A DNA stretch of 64,000 nucleotides from Ruminococcus sp. GTDB lineage: Bacteria > Bacillota > Clostridia > Oscillospirales > Ruminococcaceae. Shown piece after piece: positions 8,570 to 16,458 of the stretch. The position numbers and the translations under genes are program-made. Numbering within the stretch: the first letter of the stretch is position 1; every line of letters starts with the position of its first letter. The DNA lies in contig JAHZHC010000002.1 of the NCBI GenBank assembly GCA_019420505.1, forward strand, positions 117,035-181,034, written 5' to 3'. The notes beneath the pieces were generated by a model. The model worked only from the letters and a program-made list of their open reading frames with translations, did not search any database and was not told the DNA's origin.

Positions 8570-8953
8570 ATGGCTATAAGAGAGTCCGGAGAGGATTATC
8601 TCGAAACAATACTTATATTGCAGGAAAGAACAGGATATGTCCGTTCAATAGATATAGCGTCAGAATTGGGATTTTCAAAACCCAGCGTAAGCAGAGCAAT
8701 GGGAATTCTTAAAAATGACGGTTTTATAACTGTTGAAGCGGACGGTCAGATCGTTCTTACAAAAAGAGGTTATTTAAGAGCGAGGGAGGTCTATGACCGT
8801 CATCTGCTCATAACAAGATTTCTCCGTGATATTCTCGGTGTAAGCGATAATAATACAAATGAGGATGCCTGTAAAATCGAACACGTTATAAGCTATGAAA
8901 CTTATGAAAAGCTGAATGTGTTTGTTGATAATTATTTGAAAGACGATAAGTAA
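8570..8953 (+). CDS. DtxR/MntR-family metal-dependent transcriptional regulator
   Basis: Metal-responsive DNA-binding repressor. The N-terminal winged helix-turn-helix reads SIDIASELGFSKPSVSRAMGIL. The dimerisation and metal-binding domain carries ligand candidates Asp9 and Glu12 (GEDYLE), the His of DRHL, and C-x-x-E-H in ACKIEH. The Asp near the N-terminus is MntR-like, whereas C-x-x-E-H is DtxR/IdeR-like, so manganese versus iron cannot be decided. There is no SH3-like third domain (127 residues). Start: GAGGTGAG precedes the ATG at 8570; the upstream GTG at 8561 is part of that site. No transporter lies beside it, so its target genes are elsewhere. Confidence 0.9.
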   Translation: MAIRESGEDYLETILILQERTGYVRSIDIASELGFSKPSVSRAMGILKNDGFITVEADGQIVLTKRGYLRAREVYDRHLLITRFLRDILGVSDNNTNEDACKIEHVISYETYEKLNVFVDNYLKDDK

Positions 8954-8958
8954 AATAA

Positions 8959-8996
8959 AAGTGTACCAATTCTTCAGAGTTGGTACACTTATTATT
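8959..8996. terminator. Bidirectional terminator between convergent genes
   Basis: AAGTGTACCAA (8959-8969) and TTGGTACACTT (8980-8990) form an 11-bp perfect stem with T/A-rich flanks on both sides. It serves the regulator (+) and the pseudouridine synthase (-), whose stop is at 8992. Confidence 0.85.
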
Positions 8997-9825
8997 TTAG
9001 CTTCATTTGAAAAGGAGCTGTCACTTTTACTTTTTTACCGCTTATCGGGTGAATAAATTCTACTTCGCCGCAGTGTAAAGCCTGTCTGGGGTAATCTTCC
9101 CTGCTTCCGCCGTATAAGTCATCTCCCGCAACAGGATGACCTATGTGAGCCATGTGAACCCTGATCTGATGAGTACGTCCGTTTTCCAGAGAAAGCTTTA
9201 AAAAAGAATATTTCTCTGAAGCCGCCGTAACCTCATATCGTGTGACCGCAATCTGTCCGTCAGCCCTGACGCAGCGTTTAATTATAGATTCCTGTTCCCT
9301 TGCAATAGGAGCGTCAACAACTCCGCTCCGACTATTAAAAATTCCGTGGCAAATTGCATAGTATATCTTTTTATAAGTGCCTTGCAAAGCCTTTGCCGCA
9401 TATTGGTTCTTCGCCGCAATCACACAACCGGAGGTGTCCCTGTCAAGTCTGTTAACAGGGCGGAATGTCAAACCTCTGCATTTTGCCGCAAAAAAGTTTC
9501 CGAGCGTGTCCCCCTGATGCTTTATTGACGGATGTACCGGCATAAAGGGCGGTTTGTTAAATACAATGAGCTGATCGTCTTCATAAAGTATTTCGACATT
9601 AAGAGCATCGTTCGGCTCAAGCAAAGCCTCGTCCTGCTCATTTAAAATGATGATGTCGCCTTTAAAAACTTCGTCAATAGTTCGTATAGTTTCCCCGTTG
9701 CGGGTTATTCCCTTTTCAGTGCGTTTTAATCTTGTAAGAAGCCGACGTGATACTCCCTGATTGATAAGAACTTCCCCAAGCTTTTTTCCGTCATCATGAG
9801 CGTTAATTATTATTTCAACAGCCAT
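8992..9825 (-). CDS. RluA-family 23S rRNA/tRNA pseudouridine synthase
   Basis: Isomerises uridines in RNA. An S4-like N-terminal domain (about residues 10-60, SRRLLTRLKRTEKGITRNGE) is followed by the PseudoU_synth_2 catalytic domain: NRLDRDTSG with catalytic Asp128, then ENGRTHQIRVHMAHIGHPVA and GDDLYGG. The length of 277 is normal for clostridial RluD/YtzG-type enzymes; the exact target uridine cannot be read. It follows the histidine phosphatase gene by two bases on the same strand and is probably cotranscribed with it. Confidence 0.93.
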   Translation of the reverse strand: MAVEIIINAHDDGKKLGEVLINQGVSRRLLTRLKRTEKGITRNGETIRTIDEVFKGDIIILNEQDEALLEPNDALNVEILYEDDQLIVFNKPPFMPVHPSIKHQGDTLGNFFAAKCRGLTFRPVNRLDRDTSGCVIAAKNQYAAKALQGTYKKIYYAICHGIFNSRSGVVDAPIAREQESIIKRCVRADGQIAVTRYEVTAASEKYSFLKLSLENGRTHQIRVHMAHIGHPVAGDDLYGGSREDYPRQALHCGEVEFIHPISGKKVKVTAPFQMKLK

Positions 9826-9827
9826 AT

Positions 9828-10454
9828 CTATTCACTGTCTTTTTTGTAAGGAAATCTGCCCAGTATTTCAAAAGCGCTTGAACGCTGCCACATTGAAGCG
9901 GAAATAAGTATTTCAAAGCCTTCCCCGAAATCACATGCATATTCATTAGGCTGCATTTTAGGTACGCCGAAACAGCTGAGCATGTTCATTATAATTCCTC
10001 CGTGAGTTATAACTGCGCAGTTGGTGAGTCCGTCATACATCATGTCGGATATAATTATGTTCAATGCCTCAAAAGACCTGTTTACTACATCTCTTGCCGA
10101 TTCTCCCTTGGGAGGAGGATTGTCAAGTCCGCCTTTGATAAATTTTTTGTAATCAGGATCATTCATTAGTTCATCAGCCTTTTTTCCTTCAAAAATACCG
10201 AAGTTCATTTCCGAAAGCTGAGGAAGCTCTGCGGTATATCTGTTAGGATGAATAATGTCTGCCGTCTGCTTGCAGCGTTTCAGAGGAGAAGTGTAAACCT
10301 TTTGTACCGATGGATAATCGTATTTTTCAATTTTTTCATAAAGCTCGTCCACACCTTGCCTGCAAAGGGGCAGATCTGTAATACCAATGTATTTCCCGTC
10401 AAGATTTCCCTGTGTGATTCCGTGTCTTATAAGCTGAAGCCTGTAACCTTTCAT
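9828..10454 (-). CDS. Histidine phosphatase (phosphoglycerate mutase-like) family protein
   Basis: Branch-2-like histidine phosphatase of the PhoE/CobC type. The RHG motif (LIRHGITQGN, catalytic His near residue 11), TSPLKRCKQTA, the MNFGIFEGKKADEL segment with the acid Glu, and the second catalytic His in AVITHGGIIMNML are all present. Length 208. The AGGAGG site lies directly upstream of the ATG. Substrate unknown: family members act on alpha-ribazole phosphate, sugar phosphates or general phosphoesters. Nothing cobalamin-related lies nearby. A second, distinct member of the family is at 39164. Confidence 0.88.
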   Translation of the reverse strand: MKGYRLQLIRHGITQGNLDGKYIGITDLPLCRQGVDELYEKIEKYDYPSVQKVYTSPLKRCKQTADIIHPNRYTAELPQLSEMNFGIFEGKKADELMNDPDYKKFIKGGLDNPPPKGESARDVVNRSFEALNIIISDMMYDGLTNCAVITHGGIIMNMLSCFGVPKMQPNEYACDFGEGFEILISASMWQRSSAFEILGRFPYKKDSE

Positions 10455-10491
10455 AAAAAACCTCCTATATGTGTATATTCGACAAAAAGTC

Positions 10492-10536
10492 TTTACAAAA
10501 AACTTAAAATATAGTATAATTAAGTGATACTTAATT
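10492..10536 (+). promoter_or_regulatory. Promoter with overlapping perfect palindrome (putative autoregulatory operator)
   Basis: TTTACA (10492-10497), 17 bases, TATAAT (10515-10520). The -10 runs into a perfect inverted repeat AATTAAGT-gat-ACTTAATT (10518-10536), placed where a bound repressor would block RNA polymerase. The nearest regulator is the XRE gene that this promoter drives. Confidence 0.7.
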
Positions 10537-10626
10537 AATTTCGGGTTGATTTATTTTGTTTTCATATTTAAGTTTAAATCAAAAATCAGCTGAAATCTTT
10601 TGACTTGAGAAAAGGGGCTTTTATCT

Positions 10627-11244
10627 ATGAAAAACAAAATCGAAGAAAAACTAATGTGTGAAGAAGTCGGGAAACGTCTTTCAGAACTCAGAAAAATGAA
10701 TAATTTGACGCAAAGCGAAGCTGCCGACCACCTCGGTATTTCCCAAAGTAATATGTCTCAAATTGAATCCGATGTAAGAAAAATTTCAATATATTCTATA
10801 AAAAAATTGCTTGAATTGTATAATTCAACATATGAATCCGTTTTAGGTGAATTGAATCAGGATAAATCCAATTCTTTTTTAAGAACAGAAAAAAGCCTTT
10901 CAAGCGTCGATCTGCTGCTGTCCGTTTGTGAACAGGCAGGTTCTGAAGACCTAAATATTGCAGTAACCGCATATATTAATATGTGCGTCTATATTATTCT
11001 TCGTGAAATATATGAGGCAAATCCTAAAAATACTAACGCAGTTTTTGCACTTGAAAAGGATGATGCCTTAAAAAAAGCGACGGATTTTATTTTAAAAACA
11101 CCTCATCACCTGTCAGCCTATATTAATGCTACAACAGGAAAAGTCAAAAAAACATCAATTGAACCGCCTCTGGAAAAAGCAGCGGATTTCAGAGAGTTTG
11201 TTAAATCCTGTGAAAGCTATATTTCCAATTATATGACTAAATAA
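10627..11244 (+). CDS. XRE-family transcriptional regulator
   Basis: 205 residues. An N-terminal HTH_3 domain (about residues 11-66: VGKRLSELRKMNNLTQSEAA, then HLGISQSNMSQIES) contacts DNA. A ~130-residue helical C-terminal region of no recognised family follows. It has its own promoter overlapping a palindrome, which suggests autoregulation. It lies directly upstream of apbE and the rnf genes with a 68-base gap and no clear terminator, so read-through into the rnf unit, or control of it, is possible but unproven. Confidence 0.88.
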   Translation: MKNKIEEKLMCEEVGKRLSELRKMNNLTQSEAADHLGISQSNMSQIESDVRKISIYSIKKLLELYNSTYESVLGELNQDKSNSFLRTEKSLSSVDLLLSVCEQAGSEDLNIAVTAYINMCVYIILREIYEANPKNTNAVFALEKDDALKKATDFILKTPHHLSAYINATTGKVKKTSIEPPLEKAADFREFVKSCESYISNYMTK

Positions 11245-11312
11245 TAAGTAATAATTATAATATCATATTTTAATTAGTTTTTCAAGTGAAAGAGAACTGA
11301 ACGGAGGGTCTG

Positions 11313-12311
11313 ATGAAAACAGGAAAAAAGCTGTTTGCAGTTTTAATATTTCTTGTCTTGTCTGCGCTTTTAATCTATATGTTTTACAGTGCGGACAGGG
11401 ATTTAACCGTAACAAAGCAGTTTTTTTCTATGGATACCGCCGTCAGATTATCAGCGAAAGAAGAACAAATTGATACATATATAGCTGTGATTAAAAAGCT
11501 GGATAAGGCTCTGTCTGCATATGATAAAAATTCAGAGATTTATAAGCTTAATGAGAATGGAACGTTAACTGTTTCAGATCAGACTGCTGAATTATTTAAC
11601 AGTGCAAAAAGATTATCCCGGCGATATCCTCAGGTGAATATCACCGCAGGAGCTTTGACAAAGCTGTGGAACGTAACTTCGTCGGACCCTGTAATCCCTG
11701 AAAAAAATAATATAGAAAAAGCTTTGAATACAGTTGATGACGATAATCTTATAATAGATGGAAATGAGGTCACGCTGAAAAATAATGCTCAGCTTGATCT
11801 GGGGAGCTGTGCAAAAGGCTATGCCCTTGATCTGTTGTTTGACGAGTTTGAAAAAAATGAGGAAAACTGTGCCGTCGTATCTTTTGGTTCATCGACCTTG
11901 CTCTATGGAAAAAAATCTGACGGAAAACCTTTTACAACCGCTGTTGCCAACCCCGAGGACAGCAATTCACAGGTGTTGAAATTTACGTCAAATCAGTGCT
12001 TTGTGTCAACCTCAGGCGGATATGAAAGATATTTTGAAGTTGACGGGAAAAAGTATTGTCATATTATCGATCTTGAAACAGGATACCCTATTGAAACCGA
12101 TTTGACTTCTGTTACAGTTGTTTCCGCAGAAAATGGATTGCTTACCGATTTTCTTTCTACCTGTGTCTATATGGGAGGAACAAAAAAACTTGATCAATAT
12201 TTGAATAACAGCAAATATCAGATTATAGCATTGGATAAAAATAAAAAAATTTATTGTTCAGACAGTATAAAAGAAAGCATTGAAATTCTTGACAACAGCT
12301 ATAGCTTTTAG
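11313..12311 (+). CDS. apbE: ApbE-family FAD:protein FMN transferase
   Basis: Attaches FMN through a phosphoester bond to Thr residues of RnfG and RnfD, on the outer side of the membrane. An N-terminal transmembrane anchor (about residues 7-26) carries no lipobox. ApbE motifs: FFSMDTAVRL, DLGSCAKGYALDL (D-x-G-x-x-A-K-G), VSFGSS, STSGGYERYF, HIIDLETGYPIETDL and LLTDFLSTCVYMGG, the last with the Mg-binding Asp. Length 332 is typical. The start has GGAGGG upstream. It heads the rnf gene run, 45 bases before rnfC, which fits its job of flavinylating the RnfG and RnfD products. Confidence 0.92.
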   Translation: MKTGKKLFAVLIFLVLSALLIYMFYSADRDLTVTKQFFSMDTAVRLSAKEEQIDTYIAVIKKLDKALSAYDKNSEIYKLNENGTLTVSDQTAELFNSAKRLSRRYPQVNITAGALTKLWNVTSSDPVIPEKNNIEKALNTVDDDNLIIDGNEVTLKNNAQLDLGSCAKGYALDLLFDEFEKNEENCAVVSFGSSTLLYGKKSDGKPFTTAVANPEDSNSQVLKFTSNQCFVSTSGGYERYFEVDGKKYCHIIDLETGYPIETDLTSVTVVSAENGLLTDFLSTCVYMGGTKKLDQYLNNSKYQIIALDKNKKIYCSDSIKESIEILDNSYSF

Positions 12312-12356
12312 TTTAATGTAAAAATAACAGTTTATTATGAAAGGACTGATTTTATA

Positions 12357-13661
12357 ATGAGGCTTAACGGAATACTTCTTCCCCATAAAAAGGGAACGGA
12401 AAATGTCGAAACTCAAACTCTTCCAATACCGGGAAAGGTTAAGATCGCTATGTCGCAGCATATGGGCGCACCGTGTATCCCATTGGTGAAAAAAGGCGAC
12501 TTGGTAAAGGTCGGACAAAAAATCGGTGACAGCGATGCGTTTATGTCCTGTCCTGTCCATTCAAGCGTTTCGGGAGAGGTCGTTGATGTAAGCGAAATGC
12601 TGTTGGCTAACGGAAAAACCTGCAAGGCAGTTGAAATTCAATGTGACGGACTTCAAACAGTGTGTGAAGAAATAAAACCGCCTCAGATCTATGATAAAAA
12701 AAGCCTTGTGAATGCAGTGAGAGAGTCAGGGTGCTGCGGACTCGGCGGAGCAGGCTTCCCAACTCATATAAAGCTTAATTATGATGAAAATAAGGTGAAA
12801 ATTGATTCTCTTGTTATAAATGCAGCAGAATGTGAGCCTTATATAACATCTGATTTTAGGGAAATGATGGAGAATCCTGATGATGTAACCGAAGGAATCA
12901 GAATTCTTTGCAAGATACTGAAAATAGATAATGTCTATATCGGAATTGAAGATAATAAACCCAAAGCTATTGAAAAAATGAAGACCCTGACTCAGAATGA
13001 TGATAATATTAAAGTCATAAAACTGAAATCTTCCTATCCTCAGGGTGCAGAAAAGGTTATTGCATTTTCTGCAACAGGCAGAATCATAAAAGAGGGTAAT
13101 CTTCCTTCAGATCACGGAATCATTGTAATGAATGTATCTACAATAGCTTTTATAAACCGCTATATAAAAACAGGTATGCCGTTAATATCAAGACGTGTTA
13201 CCGTTGACGGAGACGCAGTAGGAAGTCCATGTAATGTAGAGGCTCTTATCGGTACTCCCGTAAAAGAACTGCTTGACTTTGCAAAAACTGACTGTGACCG
13301 AATGGAAAAACTTATCTCCGGCGGACCAATGATGGGTATGTGTATGTATGATATCAGCGCCCCCCTGTCAAAAACCAATAATGCATTTCTCGCATTTAAA
13401 GCAAAGTCAGCGTCCGGATTGCCGATTCTGTATGAGGGAGAAACAAATTGTATCAGATGCGGAAACTGTATATCAGCTTGTCCTTTGGGACTTATGCCGA
13501 CAGAACTGGAGAAAGCCTATGACCGACGGGACAGGGAAATGCTGAATAAGCTGAAAGTCAATCTTTGTATGAACTGCGGAAGCTGTTCATATGTATGTCC
13601 CGCAAAAAGAAGTCTTGCTGAGAAAAATCAGCTTGCAAAAGGCTTTGCATTAAGTAAGTAA
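12357..13661 (+). CDS. rnfC: Rnf complex subunit RnfC (NADH-side iron-sulfur flavoprotein)
   Basis: Peripheral subunit where NAD meets the Rnf electron chain. The nucleotide/FMN-binding region has GCCGLGGAGFPTHIKL (about residues 123-138). Two [4Fe-4S] motifs lie near the C-terminus: CIRCGNCISACPLG (about 364-377) and CMNCGSCSYVCPAKRSL (about 403-419). At 434 residues it is the short form without the long Ala/Lys-rich extension of proteobacterial RnfC. The start has GAAAGGACT upstream. Next genes are rnfD-G-E-A. The complex exchanges electrons between ferredoxin and NAD and pumps Na+ or H+; the ion cannot be decided here. Confidence 0.95.
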   Translation: MRLNGILLPHKKGTENVETQTLPIPGKVKIAMSQHMGAPCIPLVKKGDLVKVGQKIGDSDAFMSCPVHSSVSGEVVDVSEMLLANGKTCKAVEIQCDGLQTVCEEIKPPQIYDKKSLVNAVRESGCCGLGGAGFPTHIKLNYDENKVKIDSLVINAAECEPYITSDFREMMENPDDVTEGIRILCKILKIDNVYIGIEDNKPKAIEKMKTLTQNDDNIKVIKLKSSYPQGAEKVIAFSATGRIIKEGNLPSDHGIIVMNVSTIAFINRYIKTGMPLISRRVTVDGDAVGSPCNVEALIGTPVKELLDFAKTDCDRMEKLISGGPMMGMCMYDISAPLSKTNNAFLAFKAKSASGLPILYEGETNCIRCGNCISACPLGLMPTELEKAYDRRDREMLNKLKVNLCMNCGSCSYVCPAKRSLAEKNQLAKGFALSK

Positions 13662-13694
13662 AAAGTAATCCTTGAAATGGAAGTGATTGATCCG

Positions 13695-14648
13695 ATGAAA
13701 AATGAAAACTTGTTAGTTAGTCCATCTCCCCATATCAGATCCGTAAGATCTACTTCAAAGGTTATGGGACATGTGCTGATAGCCCTTTTCCCTGCTGCCG
13801 CAGCATCAGTGGTTCTTTTCGGTGTGAGAGCGCTGATTCTTATTCTGTTTTGTGCAGTGACCGCAGTGATTTGGGAAAGACTTTGTAATCTTATAATGAA
13901 AAGACCAAACTCAACAGGAGATTTGTCTGCTGTTGTCACGGGTGTGATTCTGGCATTTAACCTGCCTGTAACTCTGCCTTTGTGGATAGCGGCAATAGGC
14001 ACATTTGTGGCAATTGTAATAACAAAACAGCTTTTCGGAGGTTTGGGACAAAACTTCGCAAACCCTGCAATTGTGGGAAGAATAGTGCTTATGCTTTCAT
14101 TCCCGGCTGAAATGAGCCGATGGGTTGAACCGTTTTATCATAAAGCAGACGCAGTAACATCTGCAACCCCTCTTGTTTCAGGTAATGCCTCATATAAAGA
14201 GCTGTTTTTGGGTGTAACAGGAGGATGTCTCGGTGAGGTGTGTGCTGCCGCATTGTTGCTTGGCGGAATTTATCTTGTTGTAATGAATATAATTTCTCCC
14301 GCCGCACCGCTGGCTTTTATGGGAACAGTTACTGCATTTTCATATGTTGTGGGAGAGGACGGCTTATATCAGCTTCTTGCCGGCGGCGTTGTGCTGGGAG
14401 CAGTATTCATGGCGACAGATTATGTTACAACCCCGATTACAGCAAAGGGAAAGGTTATCTTCGGAGTAGGCTGCGGCGTAGTAACGTGCGTTATACGTTT
14501 TTGGTGCTCCTTCCCCGAGGGCGTTTCGTTCTCTATCCTTCTTATGAATATCCTCACTCCTTACATAGATATGTTTACACGTAAAAAACCAATCGGAGCT
14601 GTGCCTTCGGAAAAGAAGACAAAGGAGGTAAAGGATAATGAAAAATAA
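13695..14648 (+). CDS. rnfD: Rnf complex membrane subunit RnfD
   Basis: Integral membrane flavoprotein with about nine to ten hydrophobic helices. It begins with the family hallmark LLVSPSPHIRS and contains GGLGQNFANPAIVGR. The flavinylation site S-A-T lies in AVTSATPL (near residue 158), where ApbE would attach FMN to the Thr. Start: the ATG at 13695 has GGAAGTG nine bases upstream and gives the usual N-terminus MKNENLLVS. An in-frame ATG at 13677 would add six residues but lacks a ribosome site. It overlaps rnfG by 11 bases, showing tight coupling. Confidence 0.94.
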   Translation: MKNENLLVSPSPHIRSVRSTSKVMGHVLIALFPAAAASVVLFGVRALILILFCAVTAVIWERLCNLIMKRPNSTGDLSAVVTGVILAFNLPVTLPLWIAAIGTFVAIVITKQLFGGLGQNFANPAIVGRIVLMLSFPAEMSRWVEPFYHKADAVTSATPLVSGNASYKELFLGVTGGCLGEVCAAALLLGGIYLVVMNIISPAAPLAFMGTVTAFSYVVGEDGLYQLLAGGVVLGAVFMATDYVTTPITAKGKVIFGVGCGVVTCVIRFWCSFPEGVSFSILLMNILTPYIDMFTRKKPIGAVPSEKKTKEVKDNEK

Positions 14649-15198
14649 TATTCTTCCGCCTCTTGTTTTAACTGTAATCTGTATCGTGGTTTCGGGATTG
14701 CTCGTGTTTGCCCATAACAAAACCTACGTGGATACAACGGGAGTAATGACTGACGAGCTTAAAGCAGGTTGTGAGGAGATTTTCGGAGAGGGAAGCTACG
14801 AAATGCTTCTCGAAGAAAATGCCGATACAAAAACTCCCGTAACTTTTGATACTGACGGAGTTGTTTCAGTGATAACCGACAGCTCAAAGGAAAAATGCCT
14901 TGTTGAAATTAAGGAGGACGGCTATTCAAAGGGCGGACTTCATGTCCTTATCGGTGTAAATTCCGGCGGCAATGTTGAGGGAATTTATTTTCTTTCAATA
15001 GGCGAAACTCCGGGACTTGGTACAAAGGTTCAGGAAAAATCGTTTATTGATACACTAATCGGATTTAATACCGAAACGAACCCAGATTCTATAGATAATG
15101 TTACTTCAGCTACATATTCTTCAAAAGGTATGAAATCAGCTTGTTTGAAAGCGGTTAAACTTTATTCCGAGCATAAGGAGGAGATTGCAGATGCCTGA
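14638..15198 (+). CDS. rnfG: Rnf complex flavoprotein subunit RnfG
   Basis: Single N-terminal transmembrane helix (about residues 6-24) and an extracytoplasmic FMN-binding domain. The covalent flavin site is SAT in DNVTSATYSSKGM (about residue 160), the substrate of ApbE. GETPGLGTKV is the family's conserved segment. The length of 186 is normal. AAAGGAGG lies about eight bases upstream of the ATG. It overlaps rnfD and rnfE. Confidence 0.94.
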   Translation: MKNNILPPLVLTVICIVVSGLLVFAHNKTYVDTTGVMTDELKAGCEEIFGEGSYEMLLEENADTKTPVTFDTDGVVSVITDSSKEKCLVEIKEDGYSKGGLHVLIGVNSGGNVEGIYFLSIGETPGLGTKVQEKSFIDTLIGFNTETNPDSIDNVTSATYSSKGMKSACLKAVKLYSEHKEEIADA

Positions 15199-15880
15199 AA
15201 ATAAAAGCTATATGCGGGAATTTACCAAGGGACTGATAAAAGAAAATCCTACCCTTGTGACCCTCCTCGGAATGTGCCCGACCCTCGCTGTTACAACCAT
15301 GGCGGTGAACGGCATAGGAATGGGACTTGCAACAACTTTCGTGCTGGTATGTTCAAATATAGTTATTTCGCTGCTTAAAAATGTTATACCTAAAGCGGTG
15401 CGCCTGCCTTGCTTTATTGTAATAATAGCAGGCTTCGTAACGCTTATCAGTTTTATTTTGCAAGGATATTTTCCGTCCCTTTATTCAGCGCTGGGTATAT
15501 TCCTGTCGCTTATAACAGTAAACTGTATAATTCTCGGAAGAGCTGAAGCCTTTGCTTCTAAAAATAAGCTTGTTCCATCAATTCTTGACGGTTTGGGTAT
15601 GGGTCTTGGTTTTACAGCCTCATTGTTTACAATGGGTTCAATCAGAGAAATCCTCGGTTCAGGAAGCTGGATGGGAATCGAAATTCCGGTTATCAGCTCA
15701 AATCCTGTGCTTATATTCATTATGCCGGCAGGAGGTTTTTTTGTACTTGGCTGTGTAATAGCCCTGGTAAATAAAATTGCGAACAGAAAACCGCCGGCAG
15801 AAATATCGTGCAAAAATTGTCCTAATTCCGAAGCCTGCGGACAGGATTGCAGTGCTTGTGCAGAAGCGGAGGTAAAATGA
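15191..15880 (+). CDS. rnfE: Rnf complex membrane subunit RnfE
   Basis: Six-helix membrane subunit homologous to NqrD, part of the membrane core shared with RnfA. Family landmarks: MREFTKGLIKENPTLV at the N-terminus, LITVNCIILGRAEAFASKN and GLGFTASLFTMGSIREILG. After the last helix there is a Cys-rich tail (CKNCPNSEACGQDCSACAEA, six Cys), which is unusual for RnfE. Start: AGGAGGAG lies seven bases before the ATG at 15191; a TTG at 15185 is rejected. It overlaps rnfG by eight bases, and its stop overlaps the rnfA start as ATGA. Confidence 0.94.
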   Translation: MPENKSYMREFTKGLIKENPTLVTLLGMCPTLAVTTMAVNGIGMGLATTFVLVCSNIVISLLKNVIPKAVRLPCFIVIIAGFVTLISFILQGYFPSLYSALGIFLSLITVNCIILGRAEAFASKNKLVPSILDGLGMGLGFTASLFTMGSIREILGSGSWMGIEIPVISSNPVLIFIMPAGGFFVLGCVIALVNKIANRKPPAEISCKNCPNSEACGQDCSACAEAEVK

Positions 15881-16458
15881 TTATGAAAGAACTACTTATA
15901 ATAATGCTTTCCGCTGTTTTTGTAAATAATGTTGTATTGTCACAGTTCATGGGGATATGTCCGTTTCTGGGCGTGTCAAAACAGCTAAAATCTTCAGTCG
16001 GAATGGGCGGAGCAGTTATTTTTGTAATGGTGTGTGCAACAGCTTGTACATATCCGGTTTATAAATTGCTTGAGATTGCAGGAATAGAGTATCTCCAAAC
16101 AGTAGCGTTTATTCTTGTTATAGCGCTGTTCGTACAGCTTGTTGAGATCGTAATGAAAAAGGTTATGCCGCCGCTTTACAAAGCGCTGGGCGTTTACCTG
16201 CCGTTAATTACAACAAACTGTGCAGTTCTCGGTGTTACTATCGCCAATATAGACAATGGATATAATTTTCCACAGGCAATAACCAATGCTTTAGGTACCG
16301 GTCTGGCATTCACATTGGCATTGGTGCTTTTTTCAGGAGTTCGTGCAAGAATTGCGGATTCAAATATTCCCGAAACCTTTAAGGGAGTTCCTGCAACTTT
16401 AATAGCAGCATCAATAGTTTCGCTGAGCTTCATGGGATTCGGAGGACTTTTCAGCTAA
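15877..16458 (+). CDS. rnfA: Rnf complex membrane subunit RnfA
   Basis: Six-helix membrane subunit homologous to NqrE. Family landmarks: FVNNVVLSQFMGICPFLGVS, where a Cys helps hold the intramembrane iron-sulfur site shared with RnfE, and LPLITTNCAVLGVTI, which holds the other Cys. Length 193 fits. Start ATG 15877 with GGAGG four bases upstream; the ATG at 15883 has a longer spacing and is also possible. It is directly followed, without a gap, by the activase-like gene rather than by rnfB. Confidence 0.94.
   Translation: MIMKELLIIMLSAVFVNNVVLSQFMGICPFLGVSKQLKSSVGMGGAVIFVMVCATACTYPVYKLLEIAGIEYLQTVAFILVIALFVQLVEIVMKKVMPPLYKALGVYLPLITTNCAVLGVTIANIDNGYNFPQAITNALGTGLAFTLALVLFSGVRARIADSNIPETFKGVPATLIAASIVSLSFMGFGGLFS

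Noticed and set aside
9828..10454. Cobalamin phosphatase CobC for the first histidine phosphatase.
   Set aside because: No corrinoid gene is nearby and the family is functionally diverse; left as a general family call.
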